Origin: Parus major
Taxonomy: Eukaryota; Chordata; Aves; Passeriformes; Paridae
DNA: 64,000 nucleotides
Assembly: GCF_001522545.3 (NCBI RefSeq)
Contig: NC_031777.1
Location: forward strand, 2,596,360 to 2,660,359
Direction: 5' to 3'
The notes under the pieces are model-generated. The model made no database searches and was not told the origin of the DNA. It was given only the letters and a program-made list of their open reading frames with translations. The translations under genes and the position numbers were made by a program. Of this stretch, positions 43,501 through 58,500 are shown one piece after another; the first letter of the stretch is position 1; each line of letters begins with the position of its first letter.

Positions 43501-46500
43501 CTGGGAAAATAGCAATTCACAAGAACTTTGAGAAATGTTCCCGTTTTTACCTTTTCCATGAAGTTGGTAATTCTTTGCAAAGATGTTGATGACACTGTGG
43601 GGGCTTCCCTTTGCCAGTTCCTCCCAGGGCCCCTTGCTGTGTGTGTCACTTGTCTGAGTGAAAAGTGGGGAGTACCTCTCAGCTGCTTTCTGAAACTCCT
43701 TTATGGGCTCAAAAGCATTTCTCTCCCGAATGCAAAAATCCTTCTCTTTTAATGTCTCCAACATTTTCAGTGGTAGCTGTTTGTGCTGGCCTCCTTCCTC
43801 TTCTGAGAGGTTTTCATCACTCAGGAGAGGCCCTTCGCTGATGGAGTCAATGCTGGACTCGTGAGGAGTAATGGCTTTGCTCAGAGGATATGCCTGGTTC
43901 TCATGCCCTGGGGAGTCTGTTTGCCTCTTGGATGAATGTCCCAGGCTCCCTTCATGCCTGTTAGCAGCAGGAGACCTCAATCCAAGGCTCACTACATCAG
44001 TAAGAGGTCTGATGGTCTCAGGGAGCTTTTTAAACTCACTAAGGTTGCCTACCCCAGGAAGGTTGTCATCAAATGCTGTATGAGACATGCAGGCACCCAA
44101 CATCCTTTGAATTCTGGCTGAAAAAGTATTTTCATTTTCCTCCCTCACAGGAGGACTCACAGCCTTTGCCCACTTTCCCTCATCCTGGTTTTCTTGCATA
44201 AATTCTGAGTTCCACATGGTACCATAGTTGATACCAGTGCCAGCCAACCTTTTGGCTTCAGTTTCAATCCTGCTAGAAAGGGAAGCAGCTGTAGCTTTCA
44301 AAGCCTCAAGACGATCTAATTTGCTCTTATACTGGCTGGCAGAAAGTTTTACTAAGAGGTTTTCCTGTGCAGCAGATGAATTCAGGTACGACTGAGGCAT
44401 CAGGGACCCCACAGGGGCAGAATGGCTCATCCTGCCTGCCAACATTGCATCACACTCCTTTGACAGAAGGTCCATCTGCTCCAGACTCCAGTGCTGGGAA
44501 CAAGGGCCTCCACTTGAGCCCAAGAGAGCTTGTGGGTGGTGGAGCTGGACTCTTGGGCTCAACCTGTCTGGCTGTACCCATGGAGGCTCCATCAAATCGC
44601 TCCTGAAATGAAAAGTCAACATTTATGTTGATGACTTGCACAAGTATTGATGTCTTAGATTAAAGCATCGTGGCCACAGATTTGATTTCAGGACAAAATT
44701 CTTTTTGGTGAAATCAGAGGGGCAAGGAATGGGACAGCAAACAGACACACAAAGTTATTGAGTAAAAAAAACACCAAACCAAGCAACACAGCACTTCCCA
44801 AATCTGAAATGCCACTGATGGTGTACTCTTTGTTTTAGGGTTGCAACAAGCTGAGTTTTTTCAATGTCACCAATAATTCTTTTCCAAAAACTTCCTGACT
44901 CCAAAAGGGAGAAATTTCTTTTTTTCTCCTTATCACCTGCCCATGTCCAGAACACCTCAAAAGTCCCCCCAAAAAACTACTTCTCTGATTACTATGAGGG
45001 TCTCTGAATACCCTATGCAGTCCTGTGAGTTTCTTCTCTCCTCTACTATGAGCAATTACAATTTTTCTTTATGATGTTACACTAACAATATTTACTATAT
45101 GGTTTAGCTTTTTATTCTACACAAAGTAGTAGATGGCATTCTCTGAGTTTCCTTGAACTTTTCCAGAAGGGAAACAGGTCTCATTGCACTTACTAAGTCA
45201 GAGTACAGATACTGAAGCAAATATACACTTAAGAAGTAGTAATTAATTATGTAGTTAAAAATTAAGACACTTGCACAACGGGGATACCAAGGATATCAGC
45301 GTTTTTAGTTCATTACATCTTGGTTAGGCACCTTGACTTGCAGTAAGAAAACTTTGATAATACACTGAACAATTCAAAATTGGGAAAGCTGCCTGAAAAC
45401 AAATAGGGAAAGGCTAGCTCCAAGCAGAAGCAGAGGTGTTTGGTACTTCATAGAGAGTAACTAATGGCTGAATCCAAGACAATAGATTAAACAGCAACAC
45501 TGAGCAAATCAAGTAAAAAAAAAAATCAACAGATACATTCATAGGATCAGCTACTCTTGCCCAATGGCAGAGGAAATAAGAGTGTCTCAATATGAAATAC
45601 ACATCCCACTGATGTCAACAAAACATTACCAGCAACCACCATTCACTTATTTACATTTATTTACACACTCGCAAGCCAGCCATAGCCAAAATTTTCATAC
45701 GGATTCCTGTATCAGCTTCCTCTTTACTGCGAGGAAAATGCTGTAATTGATGTGAAGAAAATTACTCTCGCTGGAACAGGAACTCAAGAGTCAAGGCTAT
45801 TTTCACCTTTCAGTGGTGAAAACAGGAGCACCTTCCTCTCTCTCCCAAGGCCCCATGTGCTCACCTCAGTAGTGGCAGCTGTGGCTCCGAAAGGGACATG
45901 TCACTGCTGGAAGATGCACTCGGAGGACGCTCTTGAGCCTTGTTTTCTTTGTCAGATTCCCCAGATGGTTGATAACCAGGTCTGGGCTAGAGATGAAGAC
46001 AACCAGAAAAATGCATTTTCAAAAGTGTGTCAGAGTTTAGGAGCTCTTGCCTCATTACAATTGAAAAGGCTATCCAGAATATCCAGAATTCAGCCTCTCC
46101 TTAAAATAGACAGATGATTTTCAGTCAGCTTTCTAGTAGGTCTTGCTAGGCCAAAAAGCAGCCACTATCAAGTTGAAATCACCGTGTTTAAGCAAAGCTA
46201 CGTATTTTGTTATTTTTTCTTAACCAATAACCACCAGAGCAGCACGAGTTACAACCTCCCTAAATGTACCATCTCCTATTCCTGCAAACAACTGCAAGAC
46301 ATTGAGTTAGTGAATCAGCTGTACCTGTGTTTCCTGCACTGTAGGCAGCTGAGGTGGCTCTTCTAAAAGTGTTCGTTCCAGCAAGAGTTTGGAATAGGTT
46401 TCCTGTAACCGTTTGGCTGCTGAAGGCTCAGGAGGAGGCACATTCTTCACTTTACTAACAGCCTCCTTCTGCTTTCTGTAGAGCTCTTGGAGCCTTTTGT

Positions 46501-49500
46501 TCTTCTGTTCTGTTGCCTCCTTTTGTGCTTTCTTCTCCTCATTCTGCTTCTTCTTCCTCTCCTCCTGCTGCCTGATGATGTACTGACGAACCTCATCACT
46601 GTCATAGTGGCGTTTCTTAGAGATCACCTGAGGCTCCTCACTGGCTGCTACCTTGTCTGGTTTCCTTTTAGTTGGACTGTGGCTCCTCAGATTTTGAGCA
46701 GGCAAAACAGATTTTTGATTCTGCTTTTCTACATCTGTCTCTTGCTTTGTACTCATGGAATCCAATTGCAGGTCATCAAGAATTCCACGTATCTCCATGG
46801 GCAGGAAATGCTTGTTTACAGAGGCATGATCTTCTTGGTTATCACCTGGAAAAGCAGCTTCCAGTTTTCTCAGATTGGTCTCAGACCGTACTTTACTTCT
46901 TGATCTTTCAGAACTTCTTGAAGAGCTTTTACGGGTAACATCCAATCTAGAATCAGAACCTGTCCTTCCAATGCAGCCTGCTAAAGAATAAGATGTCAAA
47001 ATGTCAGGTAACAATCAAATTTGGGAAACAGCTGCAAAAAGAAGGATGAGGGAGGAGGGCAGAACTCGCTGTAAACAGCTCTTGGCTTCACTCAGTGTCA
47101 CAGTCTGAATGTAGCAGCCTTTGCTCAGACTGAGCCCACACCCTTTTCTACTTTTACCAGCTTTACCACCTCACAGGCAGAGGAAGCAAAGCAGCTCCCA
47201 GCTTGCCTTATTGTCCTGTCTGAGTTTCTGGATAAATTCTGAAAAAGGCTGGTGGAGGAATCAATGAATATGATGCACATGGATGGATGACATTATACTG
47301 ATGTGGAAGAACCACAATTCCTGTTAAACTGGGATGCTCAATCACAGTTTATGGATTATATACAGCACACCTGGAAAATTAATCTGGCCTGTGGAACATT
47401 GCTAGCCATTCCTTCCCCCATTGGCCTCAACAGGCAAAGACAGTTTGCAGGTGCTCCATTTTCTGGTTGCAACCTATACCTCATCTTTTCCAGATACCCC
47501 AAGCACCCATGCAGCATGTACTACCCCTCAAATCCCATGTGCAGGAATGGTGACACCAAAAAAAAGTCCATAATGCACGCAGGAACAGAGGTTATGCACA
47601 TCAGCCATGGCTGTGAGTGAAATTTCCCCCCACCTCCCTCAAATTCCAGGTTAAAAATAGGAGTAATTTTGGTAAGAAACTTCTATCTCAGAACATTCTA
47701 TCTCTGAAGTCTGCTCTGGTCTGCAGACATGCAGTGTTATATAATAAAGTAAAATGAAGTAAGTCCAGTGATAAAAGAACAGCTTACCAGACTTGGCAGC
47801 TCTCTCTCGGCCTGTTCTGTCACTGGATACAGCTCTTCTGTCCTGTTCTATTCTGGGAGCTGGACCTAAGATCTTTTTTACCAGCTTTTGTCCCTCCCGC
47901 CAGGAGGATGCACTTATCACATAGTTTCCACCTGCAAAATAAAGAATAAATAAAAGTCAAGCTCTAAAGGATTTGCCATGATATCAGGAAGAAGTATTCA
48001 TTGCAGCCATTCATCATTTCTGTACCATTTAATTCTGAATTAGTGGTACAGCTGCAGTGACACAAACAGAACGCTGATGTCCCACTGTAACACCCAAAAC
48101 ACAGTGCAGCACATTAAAGCCCTAGAAAAACTGATTTAGAAAAAAAGAACAGGTTATGCAGCTCTAAAATACACAAATAAGCCTTGCTAGGGACAGGGGT
48201 AATATTTCTAGAGCTGTTCACCACCACTCAAATATGGAAAATAAGAAATAAAAAGATAAAAACAACTAAAATGTTGCAATAAGAGGAACAAAAATAAAGG
48301 TGAGATATAAAAACCCCTTAACCTTCCTACCAAAATAATATCTGCTAATACCCTAGGAAAAAACCACAAAATTACTTTAAAGGTTTTTACATATTATTAA
48401 TTGTTGAGACACATGTCTTGTGAGGAGGTTAAAAAATATCAAGCAGCAGATGTTTTACACCAATGCTAACTCACTGTCTCTTAGCAGGGACTTCTATTCC
48501 AGCACTGAAAACAGTTAAGAATAAACCCTATTAGTTGACACACAATTCAAAGATAGAATACCTTGCAGGTGACAGAAACACAAAATGTTCTAGGATTATT
48601 TTATCATCTTATTATCATATAATTAAATGATAACAATTGGTTATGGTGGCATCTTTAACCAATATTGGGTAGATTAAATGACAGGTTTATTCAACTCACC
48701 TTTCAACACACTAACCTCCAATATTACTAATATTTTTTTTTTTAATAATAAAAGCACTTTGGAGAAAAACACAGTATAAAAAAGAAAATTTAATTAGATT
48801 AATTCAGATAATTAATGGTCTGTAAATTAATCAGACCTTTCAGGGGTACTTAATTGCTAGAAAAGTACCTAACTTGAATATACAATTTGCAGTTGATTTT
48901 TAACAATTCCACTTCAGGTTCTATCTCCAAGCACTCTGCCTAAAGAGACCCAGCTACTGCAGCATGAGATCACCACAGCCAGACAAAAAGGACACTGTAC
49001 TGGGCCCAACAGCACTTTGAAGACAGGATACCAACAATGTCAAGTGAAATCCAGCACAGCAGAATAATTGTTTTGGCAAACCCAGTCCTCAGTTTCCAGC
49101 CCCCTTTCTTGTTGTTATTTTAACCAGAAGTCTGCAGCCCACTACTCAACCCTTTGTTAGCAGAACTTCTTGCCTGCATTGTAAATTACCCAAGTATTTT
49201 ATAAAAGTCAATTTTTATTTTATTTATTTATTTCAAGCTGTCACTTGAAACACGTCACTACAAGCCTCTCTGAAACAGAGGCATCAGCCAAAGGGGTTCT
49301 CCTGCAGAACTCACTGTTCTCAATTAGTTCTGTGTGTGTTTAAAGAGCCAGTGTAAAGTGTCATCTTCCATTTCAAGTCAGCTGTTTAACTAAAACACGC
49401 CAATGGGGCAGAACATGAGCCATGGCTATTAATAGCCGTGGTCATGGTAAGCAGTTTCTTACTGCAGTGACTGGAGGAGGATGGATAAGAGCTGGTTCTT

Positions 49501-52500
49501 GTCTTCCAGGGATTTCAGGCCATCATTTTCTGCACATTTAGTACATTGTAACAAGGGGTGGATTTGTATATAATGGAGGGGCTGGAGCTTGGAGCTTTTG
49601 ACTCCCTTGAAGCAGAGAGGAACTCCTTGCAAGGGAAAAAGCAGAGGAGTGGGCACTGATCTCTCCATGGTAACCAGTGACAAGACCTGAGGGAATGGCC
49701 TGAAGTTGTGTCAGGGGAGGGTTAGGTTAGATATTAGGAAAACATTCTTCATTCAGAGGGTGTTTGGGCACTGAACAGGTTCCCCAGGGAACTGGACACA
49801 GTCCCAAGATTGACGGAGCTCAAGAAACATTTGGACAACACTGAGGCACAGGGTGGGATTGTTGGGGCTGCCCTGTGCTCCTGGGAACTGTCATAAATAT
49901 ATAAGACAGCTGAGTGTGATTCCTTAAGCAGGGATTGAGCAGCATAGGAGGGAGCAAATCCATGCTTATCACTTGAAGTATTAGTATTCCTCACCACAAA
50001 ATATTCACAAGCAGGATTTAGAGCATGCAGAAGCACATATTCACTCTCTAAAAATCCTTTGTAATAATTTTTAAAGCTGCTTTTTCTTTTCTTCAAAATG
50101 TTTACAGATTATGGGTCACTGTACATAAGGAGAAATGTAAAACCTTAAGAGGGGCTCAAAAGGTGCCTAAACTTACACATATTTAAAGAAAAGAAATTGC
50201 TCTATGTGTGATTGCAGCCATAGCTACTCATTTGGTATGAAAACTAAAAGAAAATATAAAGAGTATCTGGAAATCTTCCTAATTCTTTTGCTGCCAATGT
50301 CAAAGATTCACACTACTGGAAAACTAAGAAGCACTGACAGAATTCCACACATCTTTAATTTTATTTTCTTCTATAAGGCATAGCTCTAGAGTAACCTGCT
50401 TGCATCATCTTCTCTAAATAATTAAATTGTATTTAATAATCAGTGGAACTGTCAGACAACAGTGGGTATAAAAAGTTCTCAGTTGGTAAAAGAAATAAAC
50501 ATTTCTTTAAAAATACCAAGATTTGGAAGACTAATCAGGGAATGTGTGTTTACATTCTTTCACCAACTGAAAAAGCCAGGACTGGGTTAAGCCAGAACTG
50601 AAGGTGCAGAATAGCAACAAATTGAAACGTGGAAGAACAATAACCAGAGAAGAACCAGGAGCATCCTGTCCTCTGCCTCCCCACTGAGAAATCATCCCAC
50701 AGAACACCTTTGACTGCAGCCCCTCCTCACCTGATGGGAGAACAACTCGGCAAGTCCCACTGGCACTGACTTTAATATGATGTCTCAGCATTGCTGACTG
50801 AGCCATGGGTCAGGCTCTAACCAGCTTCAAACAGAAACAGGATACAGAGCAGAGCTACTGCTTCTTTTTGTTTACATTACCCTGACAGATACCTAAGGAT
50901 ATCTCTCTCCCCACAAGAAACTCACCCTCTGCAGCAGTTTCCTCAAGGTGCATACAGCAAGTGAAAAGGCAAAAAATTAAAATAAACCCCCAAAAAAGTG
51001 CACACAGCCACCAACCAACAACAAAACCATACATAACCCTCAATGCAGCACAGAGTACAAACTCACTACAACAGCATGGCTGCACATCTAAGAAGGCTTT
51101 TAAAGCAATACACTTTAGTTTTTCTTTCTGGAGACAAAACTCATCTCTGAAGGACAGGCAACAATCCTCCCTCTACAGCAGAAATAGTCACCTTGTTTGG
51201 ACTCTGGACTTGACAATCGTGTCAGTTTTTGCACTTTCCGCACTGGTCTGCTTGCTTTCTTCTCTTTGTTTCTCTCACTAGATTTTCCTTTCACTGTTGA
51301 ATCCTCTAAAAACAAACAAAAGCTGTTAAGTGATATCTCACAGGGGAGAACAGGGAATAACAAGCTTGCTTCAACATCTGAAAAACCAGAACTCAGGGAA
51401 GCACAATAGAATTCACTGACTTTCCCAGATTATATATCCAGATCAATGGCTTCCAGTCCAGCACTTTAAAATCCTCACAGCAAGGGAATTTTGAATCAAG
51501 GTCTGTTTACTTATGCACTGGAAGGCAGTGAAGCCACAGCAAGGCCATAACAGTTCTTCACAAAGTTAATTTTCATTTTGAAAAGAACTGTTGGGAGTTT
51601 AACATGAACAACTGCTGGTTCTCTTCTGCTACAGATACTACATTTTACTGCTTTAATGTCCCACAAAGACATGTGGTTCATGAACACACGGGCTGCTGCT
51701 TCCACATTCATGCATGGCAGCACATTCAGCACATGAGGAACTCTGGCCACTGTTACCACTGTTTTCTGGTTCCTTTTCTCTAAAGAATGGCATTAGACAA
51801 CCTAAAACAATCAAGATGCAACCCCCTCTATTGACAGATCTGAAGCTTTATTTATATGCCAATGCACACACTTACAACTTCCAATTTAATGTTAAATTAA
51901 TCCACTCTCTGATGGATGTCCATAGGAAGCATTAGAGGCAGAACAGGAGGTTATATTTCAAATATGTAGGGATGGAATTTTAGGAATCCTTCTCACCTTT
52001 AGCACCCTTTCCCTACAAATTTTCTAGCTGCCTTTAAGGCTGACAACAAGAGCAGGGAAGACAATCAATGCACTGAGTACCAGAGGCCTCAGTGATGCAT
52101 TTGCATAAAGTTAATTTCCTCCTCACCTCTTTTAGCAGCAAACAGCCTTTTCCTGACTCCAGGAAAGTACAGACTGCTTCCCACCCTGCTCCTATTACAG
52201 CAATTTTGTCCTAGTATGGCCTGAACATCTTTGAGACAAAATTACTGGAAGCTTGGGGTCCATACACTGTTGTTCAGCCTAACGGCTATACAAAGATGAA
52301 GATATCCTGTATGGTCTATGCTAACACATAAAAATCTTTTTGTTGTAAAGAACAGTGCTGCTGTAGGTAGCAGAGATATAACAGATTATTTCAGCACTAG
52401 AGAGCAAAGAACAGTTCTGATACAACTGACTGTACACACCCAAAACACCACATACTGTAAATTTAATACAGAAGTAACACATGGATAGATAATCTGACAA

Positions 52501-55500
52501 CCTAAAAATACATTTACAGTATGTATTATGTGCAGCACCAGCATTTGTTTACTAGCAATCAGCTATTCAGTATAATCTTTTCAGCTCAGAAAGGAGACAC
52601 ATTCCACAACAGCTGTTCTGCACATGGCATCAGAACAGGAGTGTGGATCAACACACGCAGCTCCTTCCATTTGGAGGCACTGGACACATGATCCAAATGC
52701 CTTTTAATTGGATCTCTTCAACGAAGCTTTTAAAAAAATTTAATTTCTATAAACAGCTTGTTATGCTTGCCAAAGCTAAAAAAATAAATGCTAGTGTAGA
52801 TTAAAATCTGTGGAAATTTGGCATTAATTTCACAGACTGATCTGAACAGTGTACTTGCAAAATTATTTTACTGAAAAGGAGCATCTCTCTGAACTATTTT
52901 TTAATGAGTGATTCCATAAAAAGCCCTAACTTATTGAGTTTTACAAGGAAAAAAGACAAATTGGTTTATTAGGACACAGATATCTACAAATTTAAATCTC
53001 AATGCATTTTCCCTTTTGTTTAAATGTTTTGAGCAAAGAGAAAAGTTACTCTTAATAAGTAAGCTCTTATGCTGCAAAACCAGAGGTTCTCTTGGGATTT
53101 TATTTTCCATTCCCTTCCCTTTTATTCACCTGATCTCTTCCCCCTCCCCCAACTCAGTCAGTCAGAGGCAATTTAAGCTTACAGCACTCCACCACAGCCA
53201 GCCCAGCAAATAAGAAAAGCACACTTGGGCATCCTACTTCAGCTCACCCAGAGAAAAGAGCTGCCAGTGGTACTGCAGCTTTTCAGAGTGAAAGATGAAT
53301 AAAGATTGTGTCTTGGAGCAGTACATTTAAAAACAGAAATCAGAAGTGGGTTTTGTCCTTTTAACCAGGAAATAGTACTCATTCATGCAAACATGTATAA
53401 AAAAGAAACAAAATTAAACAAAAGTTATTCTAATGGAGACTTTTCTTTTTTCCTGTTTCAAAGAAATGCCATTACTTGATTCTTTTCAGTACTGGTTTTC
53501 TATTAAAAGTATTTGAATGAGAGAATGGGGAGAAGGACTTATTTTGTTGTTGTTTTCATGTTCAGTAAGTTATTCCTCCTGCAGAGAGACACACAATATA
53601 TTTAACACTCATTGCTCCAATGTTTTGTTTCCATGACTTTGTAGACTTGTACAAAATATATTGCTCTGCCTCTTGGAGAAGATTGTGCAGCTTAATCAAT
53701 TCTGCTTGAGGCTCACCTTTTAACTGGAGTGCAATATCCCTGTAAAGCTCCCGACTAATACGAAACTCGTCCGCATGCCAGATCTTTCCATCTGGAGTGC
53801 GAATTCTTGTTTCAGCAGGATTGAAACCTGAAAGGAAACAATTCAAGAGTTTAAAATAACTCCATAAAATGTAAATACAGCTTTGTCAGAGTGGAAGGGA
53901 TGGGAAACTGCTAAGTAAAAAAAGGAACTACGTGCATTTCTAATGCTAAATTAGAAGAAACCAATAGACCAGTCTGCCACACTTGCTCACAGTTGAAAAA
54001 CAGCAGACTGGGTGAGGAAAAGACTATTAAAAATGTGAAAGGCTTTTTCAATCAATACAATGTTAGTAAGCCCTGAGACCATAAAAAAAATACTGCAATC
54101 AACCCAAACACCAATACAGTGAGCTTCTTTTTAAAGTAATTCTAAGAAATAGGAAAAATTTCAAAGGAACTCGCACTTCTGTAAATTAGCAAGAATTTCC
54201 TTCTACTTGTGATCAAACTATATTATTCACCCTCATATTTCCCAAAACCAAGCTACAAGCCAGGTCCATGCTTTGAAATGCTGCTCAGTGGATTGAGCTC
54301 TGCTCCCTCACCCCATAAAGCCAGCAGGGAGGGGACCTGCACCTCCATACCTCTGTATGATGGAGCAATAGGCACAGCTGTCACCTTCCTGACCTTGGGA
54401 GTCACCGTGTTCTCCACGTTAGTTACCACGACAGGCTGCTCAGCATATCCCAAGTGCTGCCCTCTGCCACTGAGCTCCTCAGAATGCTCCCACTGCTTTC
54501 GGATCCTCTCCTTCAGCTTCTCCAACTTGGCATCATGCTGCCGCTGTTTCAGGATTTCCAGCCTGTGAGCGTTGCAAATACTCCTGGCAGAAGGGGACGA
54601 CACTTTCAGTTCACTGTCTTGGGATGTGTTACTCTGAGAAGCTCTAGTGCTACTCTCATCTCCCCTGGAGCCACTGTTTTTCTCTTCTTCCAGTCTTGGA
54701 GGTGCTGCAACCCTAAGAAATGCCCCGTTACTCTGCAAGGCATCGATGGTCGGTCTGTCATTCAGGTACCTCACGATGGTCTCGTCTGCAGCACCAGGGA
54801 AGGGACTGGCAAAGCCTCTGCTGTGCCCATCCTGCTCATCCTGCTCATGTGCCAGACAGGCTGGGAGTTCACTCTTCCCTTCTGCTTCACTCAGCTCCAA
54901 ACCAGACAGCAGTTGCTTGGCCTCAAGCTGGCTAGAACTGTGATAAGACAGAGAACTATATATATCCCTGATATAACAGAAGGGGAAAAAAATTCACCAT
55001 CAGAAACACAAATGTAGGACCTTCAAACTCAGCAATCAGCACATTCATCAATGAAATGAATGATGTTCTCTACCTTGGCTTCACTTTAAAGGCAAGTTCT
55101 TTTAAAGTCTGACCACCTCACATTTAATAGTGCAAGTCTGATGAAACAGAAATAGACCTCTGCTCAAAATTTCATTTGTTGCACCCTCTGTCTGAAAAGA
55201 ACTATATATAACATTTAGACTAGAAAATCAGCAAGCAGTAATGTCACCCTTCAATTTAAATGGGAAAAGCTTTAAATAACAAGTATTGAACTTTAGAGAA
55301 GCACAACTAGTACATGAGCTACTCAGTTAACAAAACTGACAAATCCGTCTCACATGGGACAAGGAGGACCACCTCACAGCTGACTCAAGTAGTGGAAAAA
55401 GAGACCAAAATTTAGATGTCAGCATAATAACCATGTTTTGTGCCACCTTTGTTCCATGAGAAGCTGTTCTTGTATGAGTTTCCCACACACACAAAAATAG

Positions 55501-58500
55501 AATGTATCTTTAGTACTAGCTCTAGTACTACTAGTACTACTCTTGCTCCACACTGTTTTCATAACACATTTTGGAACATATGTTGAAAAACTAGTGAAAG
55601 AAAGCTGGAAAAGCATAAGTAAACAGTCTTTTTGGTCCTTATTACTGAAACTAAATACCTATCAAACCCATCAGGTCACTAATACCACAGTCATACCACT
55701 TGATGACCCAGCCCCATTTCAAAACAGTTGAACTTTAAACTCGTATTCACTGAATAAAATATAAATTTGTAATATTTACTAAAAAGTCCAACACCACATG
55801 CTGTCATGTGGGTGGGTGATGGGAGGAAGCAAACCAATTTTTGAGGAGTTGTCACAAACACCACTATTAGCTTAAATCTAATCATAGCATGTTTTTCTTC
55901 AACAGGCAGCTGTCCCAGCACTGACCTGTATGAAGCCAATGGTTCACGAAATTCCACACGACTGCATTTTTTCACATTGCTTTCCAGAGTGGTTGCTCGA
56001 AGAGGGCTGCGTGAGGATTTCTCCTTGCTAGATTTATTTTGGCTGGAGGACCGGGAACCTGAAGCAGAAAACAAAGAATCCTCTATGTATCTACCTCTAC
56101 AGAAAGAGAAAGCTCCTGGGGCTGAATAATTGACATAGTTTCTCTTGGGTTTGAGCAGCTCTCTCTTTTTCAACAAGCTGATTTCAGCAACTAGGAGCAA
56201 GGCAGTAAGTGCTTGAAACAATGACCATACTTAAAGGGAGATAATAATGCTTAAAGATTAATTATAAGTAATTAAATCTGTGAAGTTGGCTGTGTTGCCA
56301 CTAGAGGTCGATCTGTCTGTTCTGCAGTAGCACACTACCAGAACACTCCTAGTATATAAAATGAGGGCTTATTTCCTATAAGCAAATCCTCTTCTTCAGT
56401 CAGATAAGAGAAGCATCAGATTTAGCAAACTTCTTATCAGAGTGGGAAGAGCACTGCTCACTCACAGCATGGGGCAAGTCCTATCATCCCCTCTAATCAA
56501 GTGACTGGGATAGAACACTCCTTCCTAAGCTCAGGGAAGGAAACATCAGTTTTTCCTGGGCAATTAGAGTTTCAGGAATAAAGACCACAGACAGGAGACA
56601 AGCTGGGGGCAGGGAGAACCCAAGCTTTCCCAGAATGCAGTGGCTTTATGCTGCCTTACATGTTCTCTCCTCAATAATACATACCCTTCCTGCTGCTCTT
56701 CCTGCTGGCACTAGCAGAGGGCTTCTTGGCATCCATGACTGAATCGAACACAGCCGTGCTGGTGGGAGCTATTTCCAATTTGTTCTCTATATGACGTAGC
56801 TAGAATTGGAAGATAATGCAAATTAGTACATTATTTTCTATTTTTAAGCTTCATTTTTATTTCCCCCTGAATGTGACAAATTTTTCCTTTTTCATGACAA
56901 ATCAAACTGCAAGCAAGAACAACTTCACAAGGCTGACACTGCAAAATTGTACAGTCTTATGGCCAGAAACTACTTTTGAGTTTTGTTTAATAAGATTATC
57001 TAAATTAGGTTTTGTTGCATAGTTTTGTTCCCTTAAGTAGGCTGTTTTGAAAAAATTAATAATAACATGCCATCCTGAGACTTAATGCTTGGCCTGAATA
57101 AAATATTAATTCCACTTGGAAAAAATTCTGTAATACTCCCTTATAAATGGAGCATGATACAAATTCCACATGTAAAACCCCACAGTGATGCTCAGCTACT
57201 GAGAAAAAAGAGGGACAAGGCTACAGGAAAGAGCTGAATTCCATGAAAACCTGAACTGCTTGGCCTCACTAAAGCAAGGTTTTAGAAACTGCTGCATCTT
57301 AAGCACCTAAGTGAATTCCCACAGAAATACAGCAACCTCAATGCTCAGAATGGAAAATTATTAAATATAATATTTTTTATTGGTGTTGCCCCAGTTTCCG
57401 ACTAGTTTAGGTAAGCAGGGGAGAGCTATTTTTCCAAGTTTTCAGGAATATGTGACATCATCCCTTTGTTAAATAAAAAGGTATTACTACACTCCAGACT
57501 GAGCTTTCTGTGGCAGAAGCTTCTCCTTGTGAGCAGAAAACTTTTCTCAAGATACAAAAATGTTCAACATTCACATACTCCCACAGCTTTGTGCTATTTC
57601 CAACTTGTTGAAGAGACAATCACTAAGTAAAATAATACTTTGGGTTAAAGCTTTCATAGCCACTAACTGATTTGAAAATGAGTAAAAAAACTCAAACCAA
57701 AAAACCCCAAGGAAAAAAAAAGCAAAAAAAAATTTACTTACAGCAGCCTTAGTCTGAGAAAAAGAAGCCCATGCTGCAGTTAGATCTTCCAAGGCAGAAA
57801 CAAAAAAATTAATTTCTCATTAGTACATGAAAAACTGAAATAAAATGTTGCTTCAAAACAATATTCATATGCTTGCTAATCAATTTCTTCTCACTACACA
57901 GTTCCAGCCTATAAATCTCCTCTATGAAAGACTGTCATCAGTCAAGGCTCATCTTAACAAAGCTATGAAGTATTTAATGTAACATGAGTTTACTAGGTTA
58001 GGTTGAATGCATGATGACACCTGAACTCAAATCCACCACATAAAATAGAAGATGTTGAGAAGGTAAAATGAAGCTGGTTATCCACCCCAACATAAATACT
58101 TTATATTTTTCTATTATACCTAATATTATATATTTCTATATAAAGGTTTAACTACCTTATTTTTCCCCCTTCCATTTTCTTCTTCAGTAAACTAAGCATG
58201 AATACATGGTCACTGAAAGACTACTCAAAACCTAAGCTTCAAACAGCAGAATTGTAATCTTTCTGAACTGTACACCCTACAAACAAAACAGAAATAATGT
58301 TTGTGAACAAGCAGGAGGTACTAACCCAAGCCTTTTAATCTAAACAGACAGCACCTACTCTATAAGCAATTGAGCTCAGGAGGATGTAGTAGTGTTTTCC
58401 CCTATAAATATTTACTTCCTCAGTTCCCCTCTTCTTTTGTTTCTAATAGTTCTTAACATTTAATGGTTTATAAAACACAACATCTCTGTGTCAGAACCAT

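Noticed and set aside
54351..54937. Shorter form of coding exon 5 starting at the CAG before TTCTAGCC
   Set aside because: In frame, but the acceptor 30 bp upstream restores ten residues that line up with the human protein one for one.
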